A stretch of DNA of 64,000 nucleotides, from contig CAWDIB010000005.1 of the NCBI GenBank assembly GCA_963802275.1, positions 1 through 64,000 of the forward strand, in the 5' to 3' direction. Of this stretch, positions 37,237-45,632 are shown piece after piece. The position numbers were made by a program, and so were the translations under genes. Below the pieces are notes generated by a model. The model was not told the DNA's origin, made no database searches, and was given only the letters and a program-made list of their open reading frames with translations. Within the stretch, counting starts at the first letter, position 1; each line of letters opens with the position of its first letter. This DNA is from CAZMZW01 sp963802275 (GTDB lineage: Bacteria; Chloroflexota; Anaerolineae; Anaerolineales; Anaerolineaceae).

Positions 37237-39099
37237 ATGGAAAACAAGCAAACTTTAATAGACTCGATTTTTAAAATTGGTGAGGTTGTCTCTGTAAGAG
37301 GGAGGAATGTGGAAATAAAAGTTGATAAAGAAAAAAACACATCCCATTTACTTTTCAAAGGTGAACTCATAAGGAATACATCTGTTGGTGGCTTAATAAA
37401 GATTGTCAAAGGATTTACAAAGATAGTGGGTAGAGTCGAAGGTGAATATATTGATGAAGAAAAATATTACACAAAAAAAGAATATGCGAGTGAAAAAGAA
37501 AAGATATGTAGGATATTAAATATTAGCATGCTCGGATATTTTGGTATCAATGGTTTTGTTAGAGGGATTAAAGAAATGCCCTTATTAGGTAATGAATGTT
37601 TTCTATTAGAAAAAATAGAATTCGAAAAAGTACATAATTTTGTCAATGCGAATGATGAACCAATAACGCTTGGTACTTTATCTCTTGAGAAAGGGCAAGA
37701 AATTAGGGTTGGAATAAATAGTCTATTTTCAAGTCACATAGGAATTTTTGGTAATACAGGATCTGGCAAATCATATACACTTGCAAAGATATATCGTGAG
37801 TTATTTCTAAAATATCAGAACAACAACAGTTTTAAGAAAAACGGGACATTTTTATTGTTTGATTTTAGTGGAGAATATTCTGGTGAAAAAAGCATTATTG
37901 AAGGAAAAAAAATCTATGATCTTACAACCAAGAAAAAATATGAGGATATAAAAGATTGCGAAAAGTTCCCATTAAATGAAAATGATTTAACTGACATTGA
38001 TTTAATTTCCATTTTAGCCGATGCAACTGAAAAAACACAAAAACCTTTTATTTCAAGATCCATTGAATTTTATAGGAAAGTGGAAGCAACCGAAAATTCT
38101 TTAGAATATTTTAAGAACATAATAAAAAAGCGTATCAAAGAAGTCTTAAGAATGACTGATAAGGAAAAAGCATTCATATTATTTGATTATTTGAAAATAA
38201 TATTAGAGACTCCTGAATCAAATATTAATGAAGATTTCTTTACAACTGCAGAATGGAATAACAAATTCGGCTATTTTATGCCTAAAGGATTATCTCCATG
38301 TAGAGAATTGAATGATCAAGAAATATTAGACAATGTACTTTACAAATCTGCTGAGAATTATCAATTTCCAATAGATATATTATCAAAAATAATTCATTTT
38401 ATGTATCTTCAAATTATTTTTGATATTTATAACGATAGAGCACAAAACGAGCACATATCTCCTGCAATAAATAAATTAAAAAGCAAATGTAATGATATTA
38501 GAAAAGTATTAAATACAAATTGCACTAATATCGACATTTTTGTTGAAAGTAATTTTGTAATAATAAATTTAAATGATGTTAATCTAATAATGAAAAAGAC
38601 TTTACCTTTATTACTCTCAAAGAAAGCATATTCTGATCATAAAAATAAACAATCACATGACGAGAATAAATTCTTAAACATAATAATAGATGAAGCACAT
38701 AATATTCTTTCAGAAACATCATTTAGGGAAGCAGAAAATTGGAAAGATTATAGACTAGAAACATTCGAGGAAATCATCAAAGAAGGACGGAAATTTGGCG
38801 TATTTTTAACAATATCTAGTCAACGACCTTATGATATATCTCCCACAATTATCTCTCAGTTGCATAATTATTTTATTCACAGATTGATTAATAATCTGGA
38901 TATTATTGCAGTTGAGAAAACTATAGCTTATCTTGATAAATTATCTGTTGAATATCTTTCAATTTTACCAACAGGTACTTGTGTATTAGCTGGTTTATTG
39001 GTTCAAGTACCAGTAGTAATTGATATTGGTAGAATTACCCCTTTTGAGTATGAACCTAATAATAAAACTATTGACTTAGTTAATAGCTGGAAAGATTGA
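37237..39099 (+). CDS. herA: HerA-like (DUF87) ATPase of the SIR2-HerA system
   Basis: The 620-residue protein has an N-terminal HAS-barrel-like region (residues about 10-100), a RecA-type motor with Walker A GNTGSGKS (residues 172-179), FDFSGEYSG, Walker B NIIIDEAHN (Asp485, Glu486), and the late motifs EGRKFGVFLTISSQRP and NYFIHRLIN. HerA ATPases are hexameric. In defence pairs they assemble with SIR2 dodecamers and can have nuclease activity as a complex. An insertion of about 150 residues between Walker A and B is longer than in archaeal HerA. The start codon follows the SIR2 stop by 18 bases. Confidence 0.92.
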   Translation: MENKQTLIDSIFKIGEVVSVRGRNVEIKVDKEKNTSHLLFKGELIRNTSVGGLIKIVKGFTKIVGRVEGEYIDEEKYYTKKEYASEKEKICRILNISMLGYFGINGFVRGIKEMPLLGNECFLLEKIEFEKVHNFVNANDEPITLGTLSLEKGQEIRVGINSLFSSHIGIFGNTGSGKSYTLAKIYRELFLKYQNNNSFKKNGTFLLFDFSGEYSGEKSIIEGKKIYDLTTKKKYEDIKDCEKFPLNENDLTDIDLISILADATEKTQKPFISRSIEFYRKVEATENSLEYFKNIIKKRIKEVLRMTDKEKAFILFDYLKIILETPESNINEDFFTTAEWNNKFGYFMPKGLSPCRELNDQEILDNVLYKSAENYQFPIDILSKIIHFMYLQIIFDIYNDRAQNEHISPAINKLKSKCNDIRKVLNTNCTNIDIFVESNFVIINLNDVNLIMKKTLPLLLSKKAYSDHKNKQSHDENKFLNIIIDEAHNILSETSFREAENWKDYRLETFEEIIKEGRKFGVFLTISSQRPYDISPTIISQLHNYFIHRLINNLDIIAVEKTIAYLDKLSVEYLSILPTGTCVLAGLLVQVPVVIDIGRITPFEYEPNNKTIDLVNSWKD

Positions 39100-39283
39100 T
39101 TCGTGCAACTAAATTGAGGAATTAGTTGATTCTTTCCTAGTAATTATTTTTAATGAGCTAATTTTACTATCTGTGTAAAGAAGTAATTCACAAGTAATTC
39201 TTGGATATGTCATTTTTAGGGCAAATGGTGATGAATATAAAAAAATATTGTTGAACTTTAAACAAAACGATTACGCAACCTTT

Positions 39284-40571
39284 TTTCTGTAAAATTGATC
39301 ACAGATCCCTTCAAATTATTTGGTCAAGGGTTATCCTGACTCCATCTCTAAATATAATCTACCATACTCCCATTCCTCACCGATCTCCATCACAACCGCT
39401 GATATCAACCGCAGGCATGCTTGCTCGTTCGGGAATACTCGCACTACTCTTGTTCGCCGTTTGATCTCCTGGCTGAGCCGTTCAAGGTAATTGGAGGTTC
39501 GTAATCGCCTTTGATGCGCTCTCGGAAAGGCAAACACAGTGAACCCTTCCGGGATATTGACCTCCATCCAATCTGCCAATTTGGGCGCAAGGGTTGAGTA
39601 TTTATTCACAGCCTTGTCCAGGTAGGTTTGAGCTGCCTCCCGATCAGGGGCATTGAAGATGGTGCGGATATCCTCTGCCACTTCCCGGCGCATGCCCACC
39701 CGCGGGACATAACTCTGGGCATTCTGCTGCAGGTGGAACTGACAGCGCTGCCAGGGAATGCCGCTGAAGGCCGCTTTACGAGCTGCCTCCAGTCCCACAT
39801 GGTTGTCACTGATGATGAGTTGCACTCCAGTCAAGCCACGCGCCACCAGGCTCTCCAGGAATGACCGCCAATGTTCCGCTGCTTCGCTCAAGGAAACTGA
39901 AACGCCCAAAATAGCTCGTTTTCCGTCCTTTTTGACCCCACAAGCCATCAAAATGGCCGCATCCTGCACTCTGCCCGCCTGCCGTACTTTTTCGTAACGA
40001 GCATCCAGATACAGATAAGCCACTTCACCGAGTGGGCGAGTACGCCAAGCTTCAAGCGTTTCGTCCAGTTGTTCAGCAGCCCGGCTGACCTGGCTGGCAC
40101 TTATTTGCGTGCCACATAATCTCTCAGTGATTGCGGCCACTTTGCGTGTGGACACCCCCTGAACATACATCTCTGCCAATGCCATCAACAAAGCCCGTTC
40201 ACTGCGCAACCCTTTCTCTAGTGCCTCCGGGTAAAAGCCTCCTTCGCGTACTTGAGGGATATCAAAGGTCACTTCCCCTACACGGGTCTTGACCGTTTTG
40301 GGTTTGTAGCCATTGGCATGCCCATTGCGTTCTTCACTGCGCTCATATGGTCTGGCGTTCAGGTGTTTGTCCCGTTCAATCTGCATGGCTTGGTTCACCA
40401 GCAGTCGAATCATTTCAGGCAAGCTCTCCAACCCTTCTGCTGTCAGTTGTTCCAGATATTCTTTTGGTAATGTACAATCGTTCTCGTAGATCATGGTTTT
40501 GTTCCTTTCTTGGTTATTCGACTAACTCCTGAAAGGATACCGTGATCTACTCTTTTTTGATTTTACAGAAA
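39284..40571 (-). mobile_element. IS256-family insertion sequence
   Basis: An element of about 1.3 kb with one transposase gene. The ends share the inverted word TTTCTGTAAAAT (39284-39295) / ATTTTACAGAAA (40560-40571). Inward similarity continues with GATCAC and TCC words after a gap of about 12 bases in the left end, so the left end may carry a deletion. I could not find a convincing 8-bp target duplication. It sits at the edge of the AT-rich defence genes. Confidence 0.75.
39331..40494 (-). CDS. IS256-family transposase (Mutator superfamily)
   Basis: The 387-residue protein is a full-length IS256 transposase. It has an N-terminal zinc-free DNA-binding part, the first catalytic Asp in YLYLDARYEKVR, the second in LIISDNHVGLEAARK, the family's CQFHLQQN block, and the catalytic Glu in SNYLERLSQEIKRRTRV. 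The frame is intact and the GC-rich composition contrasts with the adjacent HerA gene. It may still be active if the ends are complete. Confidence 0.95.
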   Translation of the reverse strand: MIYENDCTLPKEYLEQLTAEGLESLPEMIRLLVNQAMQIERDKHLNARPYERSEERNGHANGYKPKTVKTRVGEVTFDIPQVREGGFYPEALEKGLRSERALLMALAEMYVQGVSTRKVAAITERLCGTQISASQVSRAAEQLDETLEAWRTRPLGEVAYLYLDARYEKVRQAGRVQDAAILMACGVKKDGKRAILGVSVSLSEAAEHWRSFLESLVARGLTGVQLIISDNHVGLEAARKAAFSGIPWQRCQFHLQQNAQSYVPRVGMRREVAEDIRTIFNAPDREAAQTYLDKAVNKYSTLAPKLADWMEVNIPEGFTVFAFPRAHQRRLRTSNYLERLSQEIKRRTRVVRVFPNEQACLRLISAVVMEIGEEWEYGRLYLEMESG

Positions 40572-40885
40572 CAATGCTACACTAACAACAAAACAACAAA
40601 TATTATAAATAGCATGTTTTTGCCACAATATTATTACACCATAGAAAGTGGCAGGAAAAAGGGCGAGTTGGAGGGGAAAATGCCCTGCACTTGGGCGCTA
40701 AGAAAGGCGGCATATTAATGCCGCCCTACTGAGGATGGCAGGGATGCTTCGCCCGGGACGGATTACCCGAGGGATGCTTCGCTTCGCTCAGCATGACAAT
40801 GAGAATAAAACGGCGGCGAGGACGCCGCCTTCTCTTTTCTTTAGGGGCTGCCCTGTCGACGGTTTGAGAATAATAATCAAGTGCT
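40572..40885. repeat. Gene-free interval with GC-rich hairpins and repeat fragments
   Basis: Two strong hairpins are seen: GGCGGCAT / ATGCCGCC (40706-40725) and GGCGGCG / CGCCGCC (40812-40829). Between them is a partial, internally duplicated copy of the 70-bp dispersed repeat (words GGGATGCTTCGC and CTCAGCATGACAA, 40740-40800). No gene. Confidence 0.65.
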
Positions 40886-41283
40886 TTACATTATTGACAA
40901 GACTAGAATTAGCTGCAATATAAACCCACAAATAAAAATCAGCGGTACAAACCATATTTTTTTGTATTCTTTATTTTTAGAGCAAATACCGTACCCGATC
41001 GAACCGTAAATATATATATTTGATATTCCATGACCGATCTTATCGGCAAACGAATTTGCCGCCAGGAATGACACCATGATTCCAAATAATGCGCCATTTA
41101 GAAAATATTTTATATATGAGCTTTTTATTGGTTGATGATTGGCTGTTTTTTTATCATTCAATTCATAGGTACTATCTTTGATCTCATTTTTTTGATCGGG
41201 GGGTGTCGTTAATCCCTCTTACAGTACCTGCAATAAATTGCTTCTTCCTGAATGCTTTCTGCACAATATGGGCATTTTTTCAT
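40886..41283 (-). CDS. Zinc-ribbon membrane protein, frameshifted
   Basis: The ATG at 41283 opens a short zinc ribbon, MKKCPYCAESIQEEAIYCRY then CKRD (CxxC...CxxC). A missing T at about 41212 then creates a stop. Restoring one base continues as LTTPPDQKNEIKDST into the longer reading frame, which has two or three membrane segments (YFLNGALFGIMVSFLAA and PLIFICGFILQLILVLSIM). The whole protein of about 132 residues fits the common bacterial plan of zinc ribbon plus membrane anchor. A related protein is encoded just upstream at 41317-42185. Function unknown. Confidence 0.7.
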
Positions 41284-41316
41284 TCTTCCTCAGTTATTTC
41301 AATAGGGTCAATACTT

Positions 41317-42185
41317 TTATTTGACCTTTAAAAGAATGTCGTCAAAATAATATTTGGCAGTTACGCCTTCACCCATATCAACTGCCAAAGATATCTCGCT
41401 GTTGGTCAAGTACTCACCTTCATAATTTGAAATTAACCTATCATTAACGTAGAACTGAAATTTATTTCCATCCACAACAACATCAATTTTATTATTTGCA
41501 TCCCATATAAATGCATTGGTTGATTTCCATGGCAAAGGGGAGAACCATTTATTATCCTTTCTAAGCTCCAGTGTATACCACCCTTCGCGATTAATCCTGA
41601 AAAGATAATATTTGTTATTCCCACCAAATGCAATTCCCCATCCACAATCCCTATATTTACACTCCATCAAGCAATTAACGGAAATAAGGAAATTGTTAGC
41701 AGTGCCAATTCCTATTCGTTGTCAGACTCCCGATAAATATTTTGAATGGGCACTACCAACATAATCAATGACAAATTTTCCATTAGTGATACTTGATGAA
41801 CCTTCACCATCTCCCACCTCCCAATGATCCTGAACCGAGATAGGGTATGCTACTATTATTATTATTAAATGATTCGCATATCTTTGTTTCCCATCCAATT
41901 TTTTGGGGGTTATAGATAGAACAAGGGACTTTAGTAATTGTTGGAATTTGTTCACGTGCAACTGTGGGAATCAATTGAGTTGGGGTACTCGCAAATAATT
42001 GGCCAAAACTCGGATTTTTTAAAGAAATGTAAATAATTGCAGCAATGATAAAAATTAGAATAAGAATTGGTAATAAATTGAATGATGGTTTTTCGGTTGT
42101 TTTCGATGGAATCAAATCTTTCCCGCAATATCTACAGACAATCGCTTCATCCTTTATATCCTCTGCACAAAGGGCATTTTTTCAT
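41317..42185 (-). CDS. Zinc-ribbon, single-TM protein with beta-rich outer domain; several frame breaks
   Basis: From the ATG at 42185 the zinc ribbon reads CAEDIKDEAIVCRYCGKDL once two bases are restored in a T run near 42165. A membrane helix follows (LLPILILIFIIAAIIYISL), then an extracytoplasmic Thr/Pro linker and a beta-rich domain (WEVGDGEGSS, GWGIAFGGNNKYYLFRINRE, DANNKIDVVVDGNKFQFYVN) resembling concanavalin-like 3-keto-disaccharide hydrolase (DUF1080) folds. Other breaks: an AAT microsatellite near 41865 and an in-frame TGA at about 41724. It could be a decaying gene or an error-rich sequence. Function unknown. Confidence 0.65.
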
Positions 42186-42334
42186 TATTCCTTAGACTGT
42201 TTACGTCACCCTCTGAAATATACATTAATAGTATATTGATTTTTTTTATTTTTACAATATTGTTTTGAGTTACTGTTTATGATTAATATGTCAGGTTGAT
42301 ATAGTTTTAATAAGGATATAAAAAGGTCGAGATG

Positions 42335-42900
42335 GAGGGGATAAGCAGGCAGGTGGGGGATGATTTGGCCTGGGCGCTGTACGAGGGGATGCTTCGCCCG
42401 ATGGGGCTCAGCATGACAAACCCGTTGTCACCCTGAGTGAAAGAAAGGGACTCCTGATGCATCCGGGATGCTTCGCCCCAAAGCATCATGCCCTGCGCAT
42501 GGGCGACTTTGCCCTGCACATGAGCGGCATGAAGCCGCTCTGTACGGGTATCTTCGCGTTCCGTTCTTACGGAACGCTTCGAATGTCGCCCTGCGCGGGT
42601 ATCTCCCCTCCGGGGATGCTCCGCGATACGCACCCTGCTCCTGCAGGGTGCTACGAGCATGACAGCAAGTTGTTACTCTGAGCGCCGAGCGAAGAGCCCT
42701 CGTCTTGGCATTCGGGATACTTCGCCCGAACCATTTCTTGCCCTACGCAAGGGCGACTTTGCCCTGTACTCAGGCAGCTCGATGCCGCCCTGTACGGGTA
42801 TCTTCGCGTTCCGTTCTTACGGAACGCTTCGAGATGTCGCCCTGCGCGGGTATCTACGCACCCTGCTCCTGCATCATGCTACGAGAATTACAATGATTAA
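42335..42900. repeat. Composite structured repeats (copies D1 and D2) in an 800-bp gene-free interval
   Basis: Two tandem copies about 250 bases apart share GGGTATCTTC followed by a 9-bp hairpin GCGTTCCGT / ACGGAACGC with loop TCTT (42556-42577 and 42806-42827). D1 then has a second hairpin GCACCCTGC / GCAGGGTGC, loop TCCT (42630-42651). In D2 the matching stem has three central mismatches (42858-42879). A copy of the 70-bp repeat lies at about 42405-42480. No open reading frame here looks like a real gene. Confidence 0.8.
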
Positions 42901-42980
42901 TGAACAACGATTAGAATGACAATGGCGGCAAGAGTGAGACTCTTCGGGTGGATGCTTTGGGTTGGATGGTAAACAAATAT

Positions 42981-43569
42981 CTATCTCCGAAATTTGGTGC
43001 CAGGGGGTAAATTGTCGATTGTTTTTACGAATTCATCAAATGTCTGTTCTTTGAATTTCTTTTCCTCTGCAGCACTGATCATTTGACGCTCTTCGATCTT
43101 GGCGTTCAGGCGGTTCATTTGCTGCACTATATCCATCACTTTTAGTGTGGTTTTATCCTCATCGATGATGGCTGCTTTGAGGTCGTGCAGGTTGAGGACC
43201 TGCATGGCGGCTTTCAACTGCAGTTTGGGGTCCTTGCTTTTCAGGTGTTTGCGCAGCACCCCCAGTGCTTCCGTATACATGGCGGACATTTCACTTTTGA
43301 CTGCTTGCCACACTTCCTGCCGTTCAGTGATCAAAACCCGCTTGAAGTTTTCATCACGGTTGCGCCAGTGATTGACCGTCTGGCGGGTTACGCCGATCTT
43401 TTGAGCAATATCGCCGTCGCTGATGCCTTCAAGCATCATCTCCAAGCGCCTGCTCCTGCCGCAGCGGGAGCAATTCTTCATCCTTTTTGCGCGGGTCTTC
43501 ATCGCCCGGGTGGTCGTGGTTGACGGGCAGCAAGGCATGGTTGTTTTCAGGATTGATATCAAAGGTCAT
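42981..43569 (-). CDS. Helix-turn-helix protein, phage/terminase-small-subunit-like; frameshifted
   Basis: The ATG at 43569, preceded by AAAAGGAGT, gives MTFDINPENNHALLPVNHD. One extra G near 43442 shifts the frame. Corrected, it continues QALEMMLEGISDGDIAQKIG then VTRQTVNHWRN, a clear helix-turn-helix. After it comes a long helical region to DEFVKTIDNLPPGTKFRR, about 196 residues in all. The shape resembles phage small-terminase or phBC6A51-type HTH proteins, but no other phage gene is nearby. Two inverted repeats upstream (43601-43638) are candidate operators. Confidence 0.65.
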
Positions 43570-43598
43570 TTTGACTCCTTTTATGGGTCTGAATAACC

Positions 43599-43638
43599 GG
43601 ATTCGTTTCCATGAAACGAATATATATACACTGTATAT
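43599..43638. promoter_or_regulatory. Two palindromes upstream of the HTH gene
   Basis: ATTCGTTTC (43601-43609) / GAAACGAAT (43613-43621) is a perfect 9-bp repeat with a 3-base gap. ATATACA / TGTATAT (43624-43638) is a perfect 7-bp repeat with a 1-base gap. They lie 30-70 bases before the start of the HTH gene and overlap its likely promoter, so they are plausible autoregulatory sites. The first shares its core with the inverted repeat at 29737. Confidence 0.55.
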
Positions 43639-43794
43639 GTAATGATTATAGCACAATATTTCTACTTTTCAAGTACCTCGTTTTCCTATCACATGAAATA
43701 GCGATTTTAATGAAAAGGAATTTTAGATCCATTGGTAAATGGTGGTTATAATTTTTCCGGGCTTAATTCAAAGTTATTCAAAAGGAGACCTCTC

Positions 43795-44825
43795 ATGTCA
43801 GAGAAATCTCGACAAATCCCCATTCCTTCCCACTATTCCCCCGCCAGGGTCAGCGAGGTCTGGCGCGTCCCCTACCAGCAGCTGGCTTTGGATGCCCGCG
43901 ATGTATGCCCACATGCACCAGCTCAAGCCCGCGGCACAGGATGCATTCAAGATGCACCTGTTCCTGGTGGACGTGCAGAATACCTTTTGCATCCCCGGCT
44001 TCGAGCTGTTCGTCGGCGGCCGTTCCGGCACGGGCGCCGTGGACGACAACCGCCGCCTGTGTGAGTTCATCTACCGCAACCTCGCCTCCATCACCGCCAT
44101 CTCCGCCACCATGGATACCCATCTGACCTACCAGATCTTCCACCAGACCTTCTGGGTGGATGCAGCCGGCGATCCTCCCCCGCCCTTGACCCTCATCACC
44201 CTTGAGGATGTGGTAGCCGGCAAATGGCGCGTCAACCCGCAAATGGCTGCGCTGTTCAACAAGCCCATGCCCGAGCTGCAGGCCTATGCTGATTACTATG
44301 TGCGCCAATTATCCCTCAGCGGCAAATACGCCCTCACCATCTGGCCTTTTCATGCCCTGTTGGGCGGCATCGGCCATGCCATCGTCTCCGCGGTGGAAGA
44401 GGCCATCTTACTTCCATTCCATTGCCCGCGTCAGCCGTCCTGCGTTTGAGATCAAAGGCGACGAACCGTTCAGCGAGCACTATTCGGTCATCAAGCCCGA
44501 GGTCATGCAGGATGAGCACGGCCGTCCCATCGGCAGGAAGAGCAGCCGCCTGATGGAACTCTTGCAAAGCCACGATGCCCTCGTCATTGCCGGCCAGGCC
44601 AAGAGCCATTGCGTGGCTTTTACCGTCAGCGACCTGCTGGAGGAGATCAACCAGGTTGACCCGCGGCTGGCGGGCAGGGTCTTCCTTTTGGAGGATTGCA
44701 CCTCGCCGGTGGTCATTCCGGGCGTGGTGGATTACACGCAGCCTGCCGTTGATCTATTCGCGCGGTTTGCAAAAGCTGGCATGCATGTGGTCAAATCAAC
44801 CGCACCCATTGATGAATGGTTCTGA
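43795..44825 (+). CDS. Isochorismatase/nicotinamidase-like cysteine hydrolase, two frame breaks
   Basis: The reconstructed protein of about 343 residues has the catalytic Asp in FLVDVQNTFC, a lysine in GKYALTIWPFHAL and the nucleophile Cys in AGQAKSHCVAFTVSD, the triad of the isochorismatase-like fold. It is longer than ordinary nicotinamidases (about 200 residues), with an N-terminal leader and inserts around VDAAGDPPPPLTL. Breaks lie near 43905 and 44410. AAAGGAGA precedes the ATG at 43795. The substrate is not clear. A nicotinamidase role would link to NAD salvage but cannot be claimed. Confidence 0.82.
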
Positions 44826-44910
44826 TCTCTGACCTGCGATATTGGAACCCATTATTGAGTTATGCTTTGATATTGTTTTAATAACGTACTTTTTTCAAGG
44901 AGTGCTTATT

Positions 44911-45390
44911 ATGTCATCCGGTACCCTGCAACCCAGCTCGCGCATGTGCTTCATCTGCGGCGTGGAAAACCCTGTCAGTCCCAAACTACGCTTTTACCAG
45001 CTTGAGCCCGGGTTGGTTGAGGCCCATTACACCGCCCCGCCTCACTTCCAGGGTTACCCCGGCATCCTGCACGGCGGCATCATTGCCGCCATCCTGGATG
45101 AAACCAGCGGACGCGCCTGGATGGGTGTTGGCGAGGATCTGCGCTTCATGTTCACCGCCAAGCTGGAGGTGCTGTACCGCAAGAACGTGCCGATCGGCAA
45201 ACCTCTGCGGCTGGTGGGCAAGGCGGGACAGGATCGCGGGCGAAGCGCCACAGCCTGGGGCGGCATTTATGATGCTGAAACCAGCGAGTTGCTGGCGGAG
45301 TGTAATACCATCCTGGTCAATGTGCCGCAGGAAAAAATGCCCCCGGCAGCCTTGAATGACCCGGGCTGGAGGGTGTACCCGGAAGAATAA
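44911..45390 (+). CDS. PaaI-type hotdog-fold thioesterase
   Basis: The 159-residue protein has the hotdog thioesterase signature YPGILHGGIIAAILDE (residues about 48-63, with the acidic residue at the end of the central helix), preceded by CFICGVENP. The latter is a Cys-containing N-terminal motif found in a DUF-like subset of this family. The ATG at 44911 is chosen because AAGGAG lies 9 bases upstream. It probably hydrolyses an acyl-CoA, substrate unknown. It follows the cysteine hydrolase by 85 bases on the same strand. Confidence 0.88.
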   Translation: MSSGTLQPSSRMCFICGVENPVSPKLRFYQLEPGLVEAHYTAPPHFQGYPGILHGGIIAAILDETSGRAWMGVGEDLRFMFTAKLEVLYRKNVPIGKPLRLVGKAGQDRGRSATAWGGIYDAETSELLAECNTILVNVPQEKMPPAALNDPGWRVYPEE

Positions 45391-45394
45391 AATC

Positions 45395-45632
45395 GCCGGC
45401 GAGGTCGCCGGCAGGATCGATAAAGAATACTCCACCTATCGTCACCCTGAAAAATGTGAAGGGTCTCTTTAGGTATACCGGGGATTCTTCGCGCCTACGG
45501 CGCTCAGAATGACAATGGGGTGTAAAGCGGGCTCGGCACGACAATCGCGTTGTCACCCTGAATGGAGTGAAGGGTCCCCACTTGGCATCCGGGATGCTTC
45601 GCTGCACTCAGCATGACAACCTGGTTGTCAAT
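45395..45632. repeat. Two copies of the 70-bp dispersed hairpin repeat
   Basis: A GC-rich hairpin (about 45391-45412, GCCGGCGA word) is followed by repeat copies at 45440-45514 and 45550-45619. The latter is a clean copy with ends TTGTCACCCTGA and TCAGCATGACAA, which are imperfect inverted repeats of each other, so the unit can fold into one long imperfect hairpin. Confidence 0.8.

Noticed and set aside
42335..42900. Possible CRISPR array
   Set aside because: The repeats are only two tandem units about 250 bp apart with unequal interior, no regular spacers and no cas genes.
42334..42960. Several 60-86 aa open frames in the repeat region
   Set aside because: They read through the hairpin repeats on both strands, with repeated peptide words and no ribosome binding sites.
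42981..43569. Prophage remnant
   Set aside because: The HTH protein resembles phage small-terminase-type proteins, but no large terminase, capsid or integrase gene is nearby.
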